Below, one piece after another: positions 52,798 through 60,197 of a DNA stretch of 64,000 nt; position 1 is the stretch's first letter; each line of letters begins with the position of its first letter. The notes beneath the pieces are model-generated. The model worked only from the letters and a program-made list of their open reading frames with translations, was not told the origin of the DNA and searched no databases. Origin of the DNA: CAVVNN01 sp963749605 (GTDB taxonomy: Bacteria; Actinomycetota; Thermoleophilia; Solirubrobacterales; 70-9); NCBI GenBank assembly GCA_963749605.1, contig CAVVNN010000002.1:1116001-1180000 (forward strand), in the 5' to 3' direction. A program made the position numbers and the translations under genes.

Positions 52798-53043
52798 ATG
52801 AGCGGCCGACAGCCATCCGCCGGCGAGGCGCTGGGGCAGACCCGCCTCGGCTCGGGCATTCGCGAGGTCGAGATCAGTGACTGGACCTGCTTCTCATGCG
52901 GCGGCAGGCTTACTCAGGCACACGAGGGCGACTACTTCCACGACGACGCGGAGAACGAGTGCGCCGAGGTGATCCCGGTGCCGACGTCCCTCGTCCAGCC
53001 GTCCCTGCAAGACAAGGCGCCAAACAGCGCACGGGGGGCGTGA
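52798..53043 (+). CDS. Small protein with CxxC
   Basis: 81 residues: MSGRQPSAGEALGQTRLGSG, DWTCFSCGGRLTQAHEGDYF, HDDAENECAEVIPVP. The CFSC pair with a later Cys and several His suggests a small zinc knuckle. Stop overlaps the GTG of the next gene. In copy B of the duplication, this gene is reduced to MSGRQPSGGRD by an internal deletion. Confidence 0.55.
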   Translation: MSGRQPSAGEALGQTRLGSGIREVEISDWTCFSCGGRLTQAHEGDYFHDDAENECAEVIPVPTSLVQPSLQDKAPNSARGA

Positions 53044-53654
53044 CTGAGCGCGAGCACGCGCAGCGGCTGCTGACGCGGCTGCCGGACTCGGAGCTGGAGA
53101 TCGTCGGTGGGTTCCTCGCCTGGCGCAACTGCCTCGCCGACATCGACGAATGGGGTGATCTGCGGGCGCGGAGCGGCGACGGCGGTGTATTGCGCCGCCT
53201 CGACGAAGCCGAACTCAAGGAGTTCGGCGAGACGATGTGGGAGGAGTGGCAGCGACTCGAGCGCGAAGGCAAGATCGATCCGCAACCGCCGCCGCCGCCC
53301 GAGCCGCCGCCGAGCGCGGAAGAGGAGGCCCGGCGCCGGCGCGAGCGGGCCGAGGGGCTGCTGGAGCGGCTGCCCGAAGACGATATGGCGGTGGTCGTCG
53401 CCTTCCTCGCCTGGCGTGGGCGCCAGTCGCTGCACCCGCGCGGCGGTCCGGCGGCGCGGCTGGCGGCGGCGGGCGCGGAGGCAATGCGGTTGCTCGGGGA
53501 GGCGGAGCGGCGGCTGTTCGGGAAGCGGGCCCACGGCAAGACGGCCGGCGGGCGGCCGATCGACGAGGAGATGATCGACGAGCTCGCCGCCGAGGCGGAG
53601 GAGGGCTACGACGTCGAGGAGACGCTGCGGCGGCGGGCCGAGGCGGGCGAGTAG
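53040..53654 (+). CDS. Double-repeat antitoxin-like protein with proline linker
   Basis: 204 residues. Two related units: AQRLLTRLPDSELEIVGGFL (residues 7-26) and AEGLLERLPEDDMAVVVAFL followed by AWRGRQS, joined by a linker PQPPPPPEPPP. Each unit resembles DUF2281-type antitoxin sequences (LLxxLPexxxexVxxFLxW). The C-terminal 40 residues (GRPIDEEMIDELAAEAEEGY) look like the start of an RHH antitoxin and are absent from the paralogue at 55011, so this protein may be a fusion. GTG start overlaps the previous stop. Confidence 0.6.
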   Translation: MTEREHAQRLLTRLPDSELEIVGGFLAWRNCLADIDEWGDLRARSGDGGVLRRLDEAELKEFGETMWEEWQRLEREGKIDPQPPPPPEPPPSAEEEARRRRERAEGLLERLPEDDMAVVVAFLAWRGRQSLHPRGGPAARLAAAGAEAMRLLGEAERRLFGKRAHGKTAGGRPIDEEMIDELAAEAEEGYDVEETLRRRAEAGE

Positions 53655-53657
53655 GCA

Positions 53658-53711
53658 ATGGCCCGCGATCCCTGGACGGACCCCGACCCGCAGCCCGGCG
53701 ACTTCGACGGT
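53658..53711 (+). pseudogene. Truncated gene start
   Basis: MARDPWTDPDPQPGDFDG begins 3 bases after the previous stop and runs into sequence that is antisense to the nucleotidyltransferase, so its 3' part is missing. It was probably the toxin or partner gene of the preceding antitoxin-like gene. Confidence 0.45.
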
Positions 53712-54162
53712 CGCCGTAGGTCTGCTCGGCGATCGCGAGGACCTGGTCGGCCCGCTGCAGACCGAGCTCGGCGGCGAGCAGGCGCAGGTCGTCCTCGTCC
53801 TCGCCGACCCGGTGGGCGAGGACCTTGAGCGCGAGCAGGGTCTCGGGCGAAGCCGCGAGGACCCGCAGGCCGGGGAGATCGAGGACGGGAGCGGCGGCGG
53901 GATCTTCGCTCTCGAGGAAGCCCTTGACGGCATCGTTTAACCAGCCGCCCGGCAAGCCCAACTCGCCGGCGACGGTGGCCGCAGCTTCGTAGACGATGCT
54001 CTTGGGCTCAAAGACGGCGTCGATGTCGTGGGTGGAGCGCCGCTCGTCGAAGGCGAGGGCGATCGCAGCGCCGCCGACCACGTACATCTCGGCGCTGGCC
54101 TGACGGCTATCGAGCTCGGCCGCCAAGGCACTGAGGGCAGCGATGATCTCTTTGCGATCCAT
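53700..54162 (-). CDS. Nucleotidyltransferase (DUF6036-like), 3' end truncated
   Basis: About 150 residues recognisable. MYVVGGAAIALAFDERRSTH followed by DIDAVFEP gives the GG and DxD motifs, and LLALKVLAHRVGEDEDDLRL is the usual helical end. After AIAEQTYGD (about 53705) the frame continues 485 bases only as antisense of the upstream gene, so the natural stop has been lost at a junction. Catalytic residues remain. Partner gene is the one at 54166. Confidence 0.65.
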
Positions 54163-54165
54163 GAC

Positions 54166-54600
54166 TCAGACCCGGTGCAGGGAGCGCTCCGGGATGAAGA
54201 CGCCGCGGCGGCGGAAGGCGGCGGGAGCCTGGGCGATCGCGATCGCGCGGAAGCCCGGCACGTCGCTGACGAACCAGAAGCGGTCGAGGAAGCGGTCGGG
54301 CTCCACCGACCACTGCGGCCTGCGCAGACGGTGGGCGACGGCGAGGTGCTCGGCGAGAGCGCCGAGGTAGGCGTCGTGGCGGGGGTTTCCCGTTGGTTGC
54401 GGGCGCTCTGCAATCGCCTCGCCCCGCGAGCGATCGTCGCCACGCAGGGTGAACTCGTCAAGAAAGTCGCGCACAGTGTGGCGGAAGTTCTCACCGGAGC
54501 CAACGCGCCGTGCCACGCCGGCGAGGGTCTGGGTGAGCCGCTGCGGGGCAGGAGGGTTCGCGGCGAGCCAGTCGGAGCGTGTGGTGAGCCGCTGCGCCAT
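54166..54600 (-). CDS. Partner protein of the DUF6036-like nucleotidyltransferase
   Basis: 144 residues: MAQRLTTRSDWLAANPPAPQ, FRHTVRDFLDEFTLRGDDRS, GNPRHDAYLGALAEHLAVAH and FWFVSDVPGFRAIAIAQAPA. Mixed helical protein without a clear DNA-binding motif. It precedes the nucleotidyltransferase by 3 bases, in the antitoxin position. Function inferred from context only. Confidence 0.6.
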   Translation of the reverse strand: MAQRLTTRSDWLAANPPAPQRLTQTLAGVARRVGSGENFRHTVRDFLDEFTLRGDDRSRGEAIAERPQPTGNPRHDAYLGALAEHLAVAHRLRRPQWSVEPDRFLDRFWFVSDVPGFRAIAIAQAPAAFRRRGVFIPERSLHRV

Positions 54601-54664
54601 GGACAAGGGGATGGTAGGCGCTGGAGCGGCTGGCGCTGCACGCGCAGACAGGTAGGAAGGGCGG

Positions 54665-54961
54665 GTGCTCGGCAAAACGAAACCCCGGCGGTTTGGCCTG
54701 CCTCCGAGGGAGGCTGCACAGGGACCGTTCCGGGGCCTTCTCCCAGATCGTAGCCGGAACGGCAGCCTGAGCGAGCGCCAGATCCGGCTCGCGCTCGCCT
54801 ACTACGGGCGATTCCCGGAGGAGATCGACGAGGCGATCGCTCTGCAGCGCCGGCCTCTCGCCCAACTGCGAACCGAATACCCCTTCATAGAGGTCCATCT
54901 CGAAGGCGAGAGGCGAGCTGGGGCGTTCAGAGTGAGGGTAGCCGAGCTGCGCCCGAAATGA
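54665..54961 (+). CDS. Possible small protein, antitoxin-like C-terminus
   Basis: 98 residues from GTG. The central part LSERQIRLALAYYGRFPEEI followed by DEAIALQRRPLAQLR resembles the helical ends of DUF433-type antitoxins. The last 25 residues overlap the duplicated promoter segment, so the frame may be a fused remnant. Confidence 0.35.
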   Translation: MLGKTKPRRFGLPPREAAQGPFRGLLPDRSRNGSLSERQIRLALAYYGRFPEEIDEAIALQRRPLAQLRTEYPFIEVHLEGERRAGAFRVRVAELRPK

Positions 54962-54976
54962 GTTGTCTGCAATCAT
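54956..54976 (+). promoter_or_regulatory. Shared promoter motif (TTGTCTGCAATCAT)
   Basis: AAATGAGTTGTCTGCAATCA at 54956-54975, closing T at 54976, 6 bases before the ATG at 54983, which now opens only an 11-codon remnant (MSGRQPSGGRD) whose stop lies just inside the next gene. Confidence 0.45.
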
Positions 54977-55010
54977 GCCGGCATGAGCGGCCGACAACCA
55001 TCCGGGGGGC

Positions 55011-55529
55011 GTGACTGAGCGCGAGCACGCTCAGCGGCTGCTGGCGCGGCTGCCCGATACGGAGATGGAGATCGTGGGTGGGTTTCTCGCCTGGCGCAAT
55101 TGCCTCGCCGACATCGACGAATGGGGCGACCTGCGGGCGCTGAACGGCGGCGGCGGCGTATTTCGCCACCTCGACGAAGCCGAGCGAGAGGAGTTCGGCG
55201 AGACGCTGTGGGAGAGCTGGCAGAGGTTGGAGCGGGAAGGAAAGATCGACCCCCAGCCACCGCCGCCGCCCGAGCCGCCGCCCGACGCCGACGAGGAGGC
55301 CCGCCAACGGCGCGAGCGTGCCGAATGGTGGGTCGAGCACCTGCCCCCGGCGGACATGCCCGTCGTGCTCGCCTTCCTCGCCTGGCGCGGGCGGCAGTCA
55401 CTGCGCCCGCAAGGCGGCCCGGCAGCGCGGCTGGCGGCGGCGGGCGCGGAGGCGATGCGGCTGCTCGGGGAGGCGGAGCGGCGGCTGCTCGGGAAGAGTT
55501 CATCGAGGCGGGCTCGGGAGCGAAGCTGA
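55011..55529 (+). CDS. Double-repeat antitoxin-like protein, paralogue of 53040
   Basis: 172 residues. Nearly collinear with the 53040 protein: AQRLLARLPDTEMEIVGGFL, the PQPPPPPEPPP linker, and VEHLPPADMPVVLAFLAWRG. After RRLLGK it ends in a short unrelated tail (SSSRRARERS), lacking the RHH-like extension. GTG start. No toxin gene follows directly. Confidence 0.6.
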   Translation: MTEREHAQRLLARLPDTEMEIVGGFLAWRNCLADIDEWGDLRALNGGGGVFRHLDEAEREEFGETLWESWQRLEREGKIDPQPPPPPEPPPDADEEARQRRERAEWWVEHLPPADMPVVLAFLAWRGRQSLRPQGGPAARLAAAGAEAMRLLGEAERRLLGKSSSRRARERS

Positions 55530-55629
55530 CGATCGTCGCCGGCGGGGCGAGGCGCCTGCGTAGAGTCCGATGGACAACCGCTCGGCCGAGGAGGAACCGA
55601 GCCCGACAAGATACGAGGAGGTCAGCGCC

Positions 55630-56112
55630 GTGCAGCAGAAGATCGTTCCGAACCTGTGGTTCGACACCGAGGCGGAGGAGGCGGCGGACTTCTACATCTC
55701 CGTCTTCGACAACTCGCGCATCGTCAACGTGACCCACTACACCGAGGCTGGCCCGCGCGAGGCCGGCATGGTCTTGACGGTGGAGTTCGAGTTGGACGGA
55801 CAGCGGTTCGTCGGCATCAACGGCGGTCCGCAGTTCACCTTCGACGAGGCTGTCTCCTTCCAGATCACCTGTGAGACCCAGGAGGAAGTCGACTACTTCT
55901 GGGAGAAGCTCTCCGAGGGCGGAGAGGAAGGCCAGTGCGGTTGGCTCAAGGACCGCTTCGGCCTCTCTTGGCAGGTCGTGCCGACCGGCATGGAAGAGCT
56001 GTTCGCCGACCCGGATCCGGAGCGGGCGCGGCGAGGGATGGAGGCGATGCTGAAGATGAAGAAGCTCGATGTCGCTGCTCTGCGCAGGGCAGCAGACGCC
56101 AGACAAACCTGA
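55630..56112 (+). CDS. PhnB-like VOC family protein
   Basis: 160 residues. QQKIVPNLWFDTEAEEAADF, YISVFDNSRIVNVTHYTEAG and QCGWLKDRFGLSWQVVPTGM are typical of the PhnB / 3-demethylubiquinone-methyltransferase-like VOC subgroup. The GTG at 55630 has GAGGAGG about 8 bases upstream; an in-frame ATG at 55570 lies only 3 bases after a TAGAGT -10 element and is therefore probably not translated. Confidence 0.82.
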   Translation: MQQKIVPNLWFDTEAEEAADFYISVFDNSRIVNVTHYTEAGPREAGMVLTVEFELDGQRFVGINGGPQFTFDEAVSFQITCETQEEVDYFWEKLSEGGEEGQCGWLKDRFGLSWQVVPTGMEELFADPDPERARRGMEAMLKMKKLDVAALRRAADARQT

Positions 56113-56134
56113 CGAACTTATTGTCGAGGAGCGC

Positions 56135-56914
56135 CTATGGGGATAGGTCGCGCCGCTCGAACAGCAGCGAACCGATTGCTGCGAGCACAACGGCCGCGGC
56201 AGTGACTCCGAGGAAGGACAGCGTGTCGATGCCGTTCTCGACCGCCGTACCGTAGTAGCGAAATACCGAGACGTAACGGATTGCGTCGAGGCTCGGGTCG
56301 AGCCGCCCGATCAGGTCGACCACGTACATCCCCACCAGGACGCCCGCCACCGAGCCGGTCACCACACTGGTGCGCAACGACCAACCTGTGATGACGATTC
56401 CCAGGCCCGCGAACAGCAGCGCCAGCGGCCAGACGCTGGCGAAGCCGGCGAGGGCCAGGCCGAAACTGAGGCCGGCGCCCGAGAGCAGGCTGCCGATCAT
56501 GGTCAGAGCCACGGCGACGGCGAGGACCGTGGCCAGCTCGATCGCCGTCGCGGCGAAGCCGGCCGCGACCAGGCGGCTGCGAGACACAGGCGCCGAGAGC
56601 AGCACGTCGAGCCGCCCGCTCTCGGCGGCGCCGGAGAGCCCGCTGGCGACCGAGCGCACCGCCAGGTAGCCGACCGCAAGCGGCACGATCAGACTCAGCA
56701 TCTCCGCGTGCAGGTACTGCTCGACCGAGGTCAATTCGCCGACTCCGAAGGCTTCCTTCAGCGCCGCCGGGTAATTGCGGACCGCCTTGGTGAGCGCGGA
56801 TTCGATCGAGGGATAGATGGAGACTATGAAGGCGGACCACAGGCCGAGCGGCAGGCCCCAGGAGAGCAGGGATCGGCGTCGTTCTCGCAGCTGCGCGACG
56901 ATTAGAGGTGTCAA
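56135..56914 (-). CDS. ABC-2 type transporter permease
   Basis: 259 residues, six membrane segments: LLSWGLPLGLWSAFIVSIYP, LIVPLAVGYLAVRSVASGLS, ending ERRDLSP. ABC-2 permease of the drug/antibiotic exporter kind. TTG start overlaps the ATPase stop (TTGA). Confidence 0.82.
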   Translation of the reverse strand: MTPLIVAQLRERRRSLLSWGLPLGLWSAFIVSIYPSIESALTKAVRNYPAALKEAFGVGELTSVEQYLHAEMLSLIVPLAVGYLAVRSVASGLSGAAESGRLDVLLSAPVSRSRLVAAGFAATAIELATVLAVAVALTMIGSLLSGAGLSFGLALAGFASVWPLALLFAGLGIVITGWSLRTSVVTGSVAGVLVGMYVVDLIGRLDPSLDAIRYVSVFRYYGTAVENGIDTLSFLGVTAAAVVLAAIGSLLFERRDLSP

Positions 56915-57801
56915 CCCGCGCCGCCCGCGTAGTAGGTGAGGAATACCTCCTCCAGGGTGGGTCGTGCGAACTCGAGGTCGATGACGGTGTGGCTGGCGAT
57001 CTCCTTGAGCACCGGGTCGATGTCCCCGGTGGCCTTGAAGTTGACGCGGCCATCGCCGACCTCCAGGTCGGTCACACCCGGAAACCTGCGCAGCCCCTCC
57101 AGATCGACCGTCCCCGCGAACTCAACCGAGACCCGGCGAGGGGTCTTGTCGAGCAGGTCCGAGACGCGCTCCACCGCGACCAGCTTCCCCTCGCGGATGA
57201 TTCCCACCCGGTCGCACACCCGCTCCACCTCGTCCAGCTCGTGGGAGGAGAGGAAGACTGCGCAGCCGCGCTCGCGTTCCTCGCGCACCAGGGCCAGGAA
57301 CTCCTCCTGCATCAGCGGGTCGAGGCCGCTCGTCGGCTCGTCGAGGATCAGCAGTTCGGGCCGGTGGAACATCGCCAGGATCAGACCGACCTTTTGACGG
57401 TTGCCGCGCGAGAGCTGTCCCATCGGCCGCTCGAGGTCGGCCCGGAAGCACCGGGCCAGCGCCTCGGCGCGGCCGAGCCCGGAGACGCCGCGCAGGCGCG
57501 CCAGCAACGAAATCGCTTCGCGCCCGGTGACGTGCTTTCCGTAGCCGAAGTCGCCGGGAAGGTTGCCGAGCCGGGCGCGGATCGCGACGCTGTCGCGGCG
57601 GCTGTCGAGGCCGAAGATGTGGGCGCTTCCCCGGGTCGGGTGCAGGAGGTCGAGCAGGGTGCGGATCGTCGTCGTCTTGCCGGCGCCGTTGGGGCCCAGG
57701 AAGCCGAAGACCTCACCCTCCTCGACCGCGATCGAGACCTCCTCGATGCCGCGGTGGCTGCCGTAGAACTTCGTCAGTCGCTCAGTCTCGATCGCCGGCA
57801 C
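56911..57801 (-). CDS. ABC transporter ATP-binding protein
   Basis: About 296 residues from GTG at 57801 (VPAIETERLTKFYG). Walker A FGFLGPNGAGKTTTIRT, signature QLSRGNRQKVGL and Walker B LLILDEPTSGLDP, plus a C-terminal domain of the DrrA type ending TLEEVFLTYY. Works with the permease encoded next. The substrate is unknown; no adjacent regulator. Confidence 0.88.
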   Translation of the reverse strand: MPAIETERLTKFYGSHRGIEEVSIAVEEGEVFGFLGPNGAGKTTTIRTLLDLLHPTRGSAHIFGLDSRRDSVAIRARLGNLPGDFGYGKHVTGREAISLLARLRGVSGLGRAEALARCFRADLERPMGQLSRGNRQKVGLILAMFHRPELLILDEPTSGLDPLMQEEFLALVREERERGCAVFLSSHELDEVERVCDRVGIIREGKLVAVERVSDLLDKTPRRVSVEFAGTVDLEGLRRFPGVTDLEVGDGRVNFKATGDIDPVLKEIASHTVIDLEFARPTLEEVFLTYYAGGAG

Positions 57802-57878
57802 GGGTGCATGCTCGCAGGCGGAGGGGCGATTCGGCGGCTGCGGGAGTTGACCGGAACAACGTGGACGGCATCTAGCAC

Positions 57879-58524
57879 CTAGATCCACCCCAGCACCGTG
57901 CCGAAGACGATCAGCGAGACGGCGACGACAGTGCAGCCATGCCGCCGACGATCCGCAACCGCCTGCGGTTGTCAGGGAGGTCGTAAACGTAGGCGGCGAT
58001 GAGGAAGAACCAGAGATAGCCGAAGACGATGATCGGGAAGACGAAGGGGAAGTTCCACCACCAGTAGTCCCAGTGGAAGTAGCCAGTGCCGTTGAGCAGG
58101 ACCTCGACGAAGACGGAGAAGATCGAGAAGCCGAGCGCGATCGTCAGCCGGTTCGGCAGCCCGAGCAGCTTCGCCCGCCGGTCCTCGGGCAGCGTCTTGG
58201 CAAAGATGATCCCGCCGATCGCAAACATCAGTGAGATCTCGATCGTCAGCCCGATCAGGATCAGGTAGGCCGTGTCGCCGGTCGTCGTCCACAGTGCGGC
58301 GCGGTGACTGAAGTGAAGGATCAGCGAGTTGACGATCTCGTTGATCCAGTCGGCTAGCCAGAAGGCGAGCCCGGCGAGGATCAACGTCCCAGCGCCGCCG
58401 CTCGACCTCGACCGCAGTAGACGTAGAGGACGAGGACGAGGAGCGTGACCACGTACCACTTGAACTGGGTCCGGTCGCGCAACATCCGCTGCGCTTCGAC
58501 GGTGAAGCCGGTGACCGCAAGCAT
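57879..58524 (-). CDS. Polytopic membrane protein (frame-disrupted)
   Basis: About 214 residues after repair. Start MLAVTGFTVEAQRMLRDRTQ at 58524; then AVEVERRRWDV, ILAGLAFWLADWINEIVNSL, FAIGGIIFAKTLPEDRRAKL and YFHWDYWWWNFPFVFPIIVF, ending after a third frame change VAVSLIVFGTVLGWI with TAG at 57879. Frame changes near 58420, 58395 and 57940 are each one base. Six membrane helices with an aromatic-rich loop; family not recognised. Confidence 0.65.
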
Positions 58525-58568
58525 CGGGCTCCCGACTCTATCCGGCGGCGGCCCACGTCAGCGACGCG

Positions 58569-58697
58569 TCACCAGATCGTCGCGACGCCGTGGGCTCTGA
58601 TTCCTGGATCGCGGGTGACGAGCGGTATTGCCTCGACGCCCGCCTGGGCGACGAGCAGCTGGCGCTGGTGCACCGACTGAGCGAGCGCGACGGCGGT
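58569..58697 (-). pseudogene. PIN-domain (VapC-like) toxin fragment
   Basis: Minus-strand reading TAVALAQSVHQRQLLVAQAG, EAIPLVTRDPGIRAHGVATI, W stop. This is the C-terminal strand-helix of PIN toxins (the TRD of the last acidic site). The N-terminal two thirds, with the other catalytic Asp residues, are gone. The rest of the 58.53-58.92 kb gap holds no gene. Confidence 0.5.
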
Positions 58698-58820
58698 TGA
58701 GGAGGCGCTCAGACGCCATGATGACGATTGCCTGAGCGCAAGGTTGTCGCTAATCGGTCATTCAAGAGCGGAGAATATGCCAGCGCTGATCCCTCCGTTA
58801 TCGCAAAACTAGCCGTGTAA

Positions 58821-58906
58821 CTTTCAGAAATAGATGGCGTTACTGAAAGTTTCAATGACAGCTAAATTTGCAGAAAAAGGGTGATTTCTGAAAGAAAAGC
58901 TAGAAT
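58821..58906 (+). promoter_or_regulatory. AT-rich operator/promoter region
   Basis: CTTTCAGAAAT (58821-58831) recurs as its exact inverse ATTTCTGAAAG (58884-58894); the half-site CTGAAAG also occurs at 58843-58849. TAGAAT at 58901-58906 is a good -10, 13 bases before the ATG at 58920. The 58741-58919 region is far richer in A/T than the window average. Likely the binding region for the HTH protein encoded just downstream. Confidence 0.5.
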
Positions 58907-58919
58907 ACGAGCCTAGGAA

Positions 58920-59612
58920 ATGGGAGTTAGAGAGCGCAAGAGAATTCTGGAGAACATTGCGCGACTGAGACGCGCTGAGGAGAAAGTTCCCAGTGGCGAT
59001 ATCGCAATGGTCCGTGAAGATCTCGAATCGCAACTGGGCGGAACTGTCTCGCGAAATCTGTCGGCAAGTCTGCTGGGCGTTAGCCATACGGCGCTCAACA
59101 ACTGGATCGCAGCTGGTGACGTACCCGTTGTGATCTCAGAGCGTGGTCGTAAGGAGATCCCAATCCCCGTGTTGCTGGAGCTCCAAGACAGAGTTGCTGA
59201 GGAGCGACGGTCTGGCCGTCGCAAGCTGCACACGCTCGAGCCGGTCATGACCGAGGCGCGCCGTCGCGCCGAGAGAATGCGTCCCGGGGCGACTATTGCC
59301 CGGTCGCGTCGTCGCACCGACCCACATCGGGCCCCTGAGCTTCGGAGCCTTGCCTATCACCGAGTCCTGGCGCCGCGGCTCAGGCGCCCGATGATCGACG
59401 AGGCTCAGCGCAAGTTACGGCGATGGAAAGAGGAGGGGAGGATCGATTCCCGTAATGCGCAGGCCTGGGAAGAGATCTTCGCGATGCCGATCTCCGAGAT
59501 TCGCAAGGCAATTACTGCCGACGACGAGCGCGGGCGGGACCTGCGCCAGAACTCGCCACTCGCCGGGCTGCTGAGCGAGCCGGAGCGGCGCAAGATCCTC
59601 GAGAAGGTCTGA
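58920..59612 (+). CDS. HTH DNA-binding partner of nucleotidyltransferase, putative antitoxin
   Basis: 230 residues. Residues 40-75 (NLSASLLGVSHTALNNWIAA then GDVPVVISERGRKEIP) form a MerR/excisionase-like winged HTH. A basic central region (RRRAERMRPGATIARSRRR) and a C-terminal helical part (DLRQNSPLAGLLSEPERRKI) follow. The nucleotidyltransferase gene starts 8 bases downstream, so the pair fits antitoxin plus toxin with autoregulation through the inverted repeats upstream. Family relation inferred, not proven. Confidence 0.65.
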   Translation: MGVRERKRILENIARLRRAEEKVPSGDIAMVREDLESQLGGTVSRNLSASLLGVSHTALNNWIAAGDVPVVISERGRKEIPIPVLLELQDRVAEERRSGRRKLHTLEPVMTEARRRAERMRPGATIARSRRRTDPHRAPELRSLAYHRVLAPRLRRPMIDEAQRKLRRWKEEGRIDSRNAQAWEEIFAMPISEIRKAITADDERGRDLRQNSPLAGLLSEPERRKILEKV

Positions 59613-59620
59613 GGCGCCCG

Positions 59621-60172
59621 GTGCGCCGAGAGCAGTTCGAGCACGTCATCGCCGCGGCGGCTGAGGTCTCGGGCGAGCGGGAGATCGTCGTGATCGGCAG
59701 CCAGGCGATCCTCGGAAACGTCGACGAGCCGCCCGAGAGCATGCTTTTCTCGATGGAGGCTGACGTCTATCCGCGCAACGACCCTGGCAAGGCGGACGAG
59801 ATCGAAGGCGGTATGGGTGAGGGTTCCCAGTTTCAGAGCACCTTTGGCTACTACGCCCACAGCGTCAGGCCAGAGACCGTCGTCGGGCCGGATGGTTGGG
59901 AGGAACGGCTCGTCCGAGCCGAGATCCCGGCTCGGGTGGGACGGTCCGAGGGCGCCGTTGCCCTCTGCTTGGAGATCCACGATCTCGTCCTCTCGAAGTG
60001 CGTTGCCGGTCGCGAGCGCGATTGGGAGTTTGCGCACGATGCGCTGGCGGCGAACCTGGTTCAGGTACCTGAGCTATTTCTGCGCATCGAAGACCTCCCC
60101 GTGGCACCGGCCGATCGGACTCGCGTGCGAAAGATGCTCGAGGGGATAATCGCTCGGATCGACCGGCGTTAG
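59621..60172 (+). CDS. Nucleotidyltransferase (DUF6036-like), putative toxin
   Basis: 183 residues from GTG. IVVIGSQAILGNV is the GS-type motif, and FSMEADVYPRNDPGKADEIE supplies the acidic ExD metal ligands in place of the common DxD. LCLEIHDLVLSKCVAGRERD is the typical C-terminal helix (HDLxxxK). Such enzymes may add nucleotides to tRNA ends or other targets. Intact and adjacent to the HTH gene. Confidence 0.7.
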   Translation: MRREQFEHVIAAAAEVSGEREIVVIGSQAILGNVDEPPESMLFSMEADVYPRNDPGKADEIEGGMGEGSQFQSTFGYYAHSVRPETVVGPDGWEERLVRAEIPARVGRSEGAVALCLEIHDLVLSKCVAGRERDWEFAHDALAANLVQVPELFLRIEDLPVAPADRTRVRKMLEGIIARIDRR

Positions 60173-60197
60173 TGGGTGACCCTCTACGGAGGGGTGC

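Larger units (their letters stand above)
52681..53510 (+). repeat. Segmental duplication, copy A
   Basis: Begins CGCAGACAGGTAGGA and runs through the promoter motif and the gene at 52798 into most of the gene at 53040. The matching parts of copy B are at 54643-55500. Copy A retains an intact MSGRQPS gene that copy B lacks. Confidence 0.7.
54643..55500 (+). repeat. Segmental duplication, copy B
   Basis: Begins with the same CGCAGACAGGTAGGA (54643-54657), carries about 240 extra bases (54660-54895), then matches copy A from GAAGGCGAGAGGCGA through the promoter motif. The zinc-knuckle gene is deleted between CCATCC and GGGGGGCGTGACTGAG. Similarity ends near GGGAAG at about 55497. Confidence 0.7.

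Noticed and set aside
53215..53700. Extension of the nucleotidyltransferase frame by 160 codons
   Set aside because: It is antisense to the antitoxin-like gene and Arg/Pro/Ala-rich; I consider the real protein cut at about 53703.
55570..55629. ATG at 55570 as start of the PhnB-like protein
   Set aside because: It lies 3 bases after a TAGAGT -10 element, while the GTG at 55630 has a good ribosome binding site and matches the family start.
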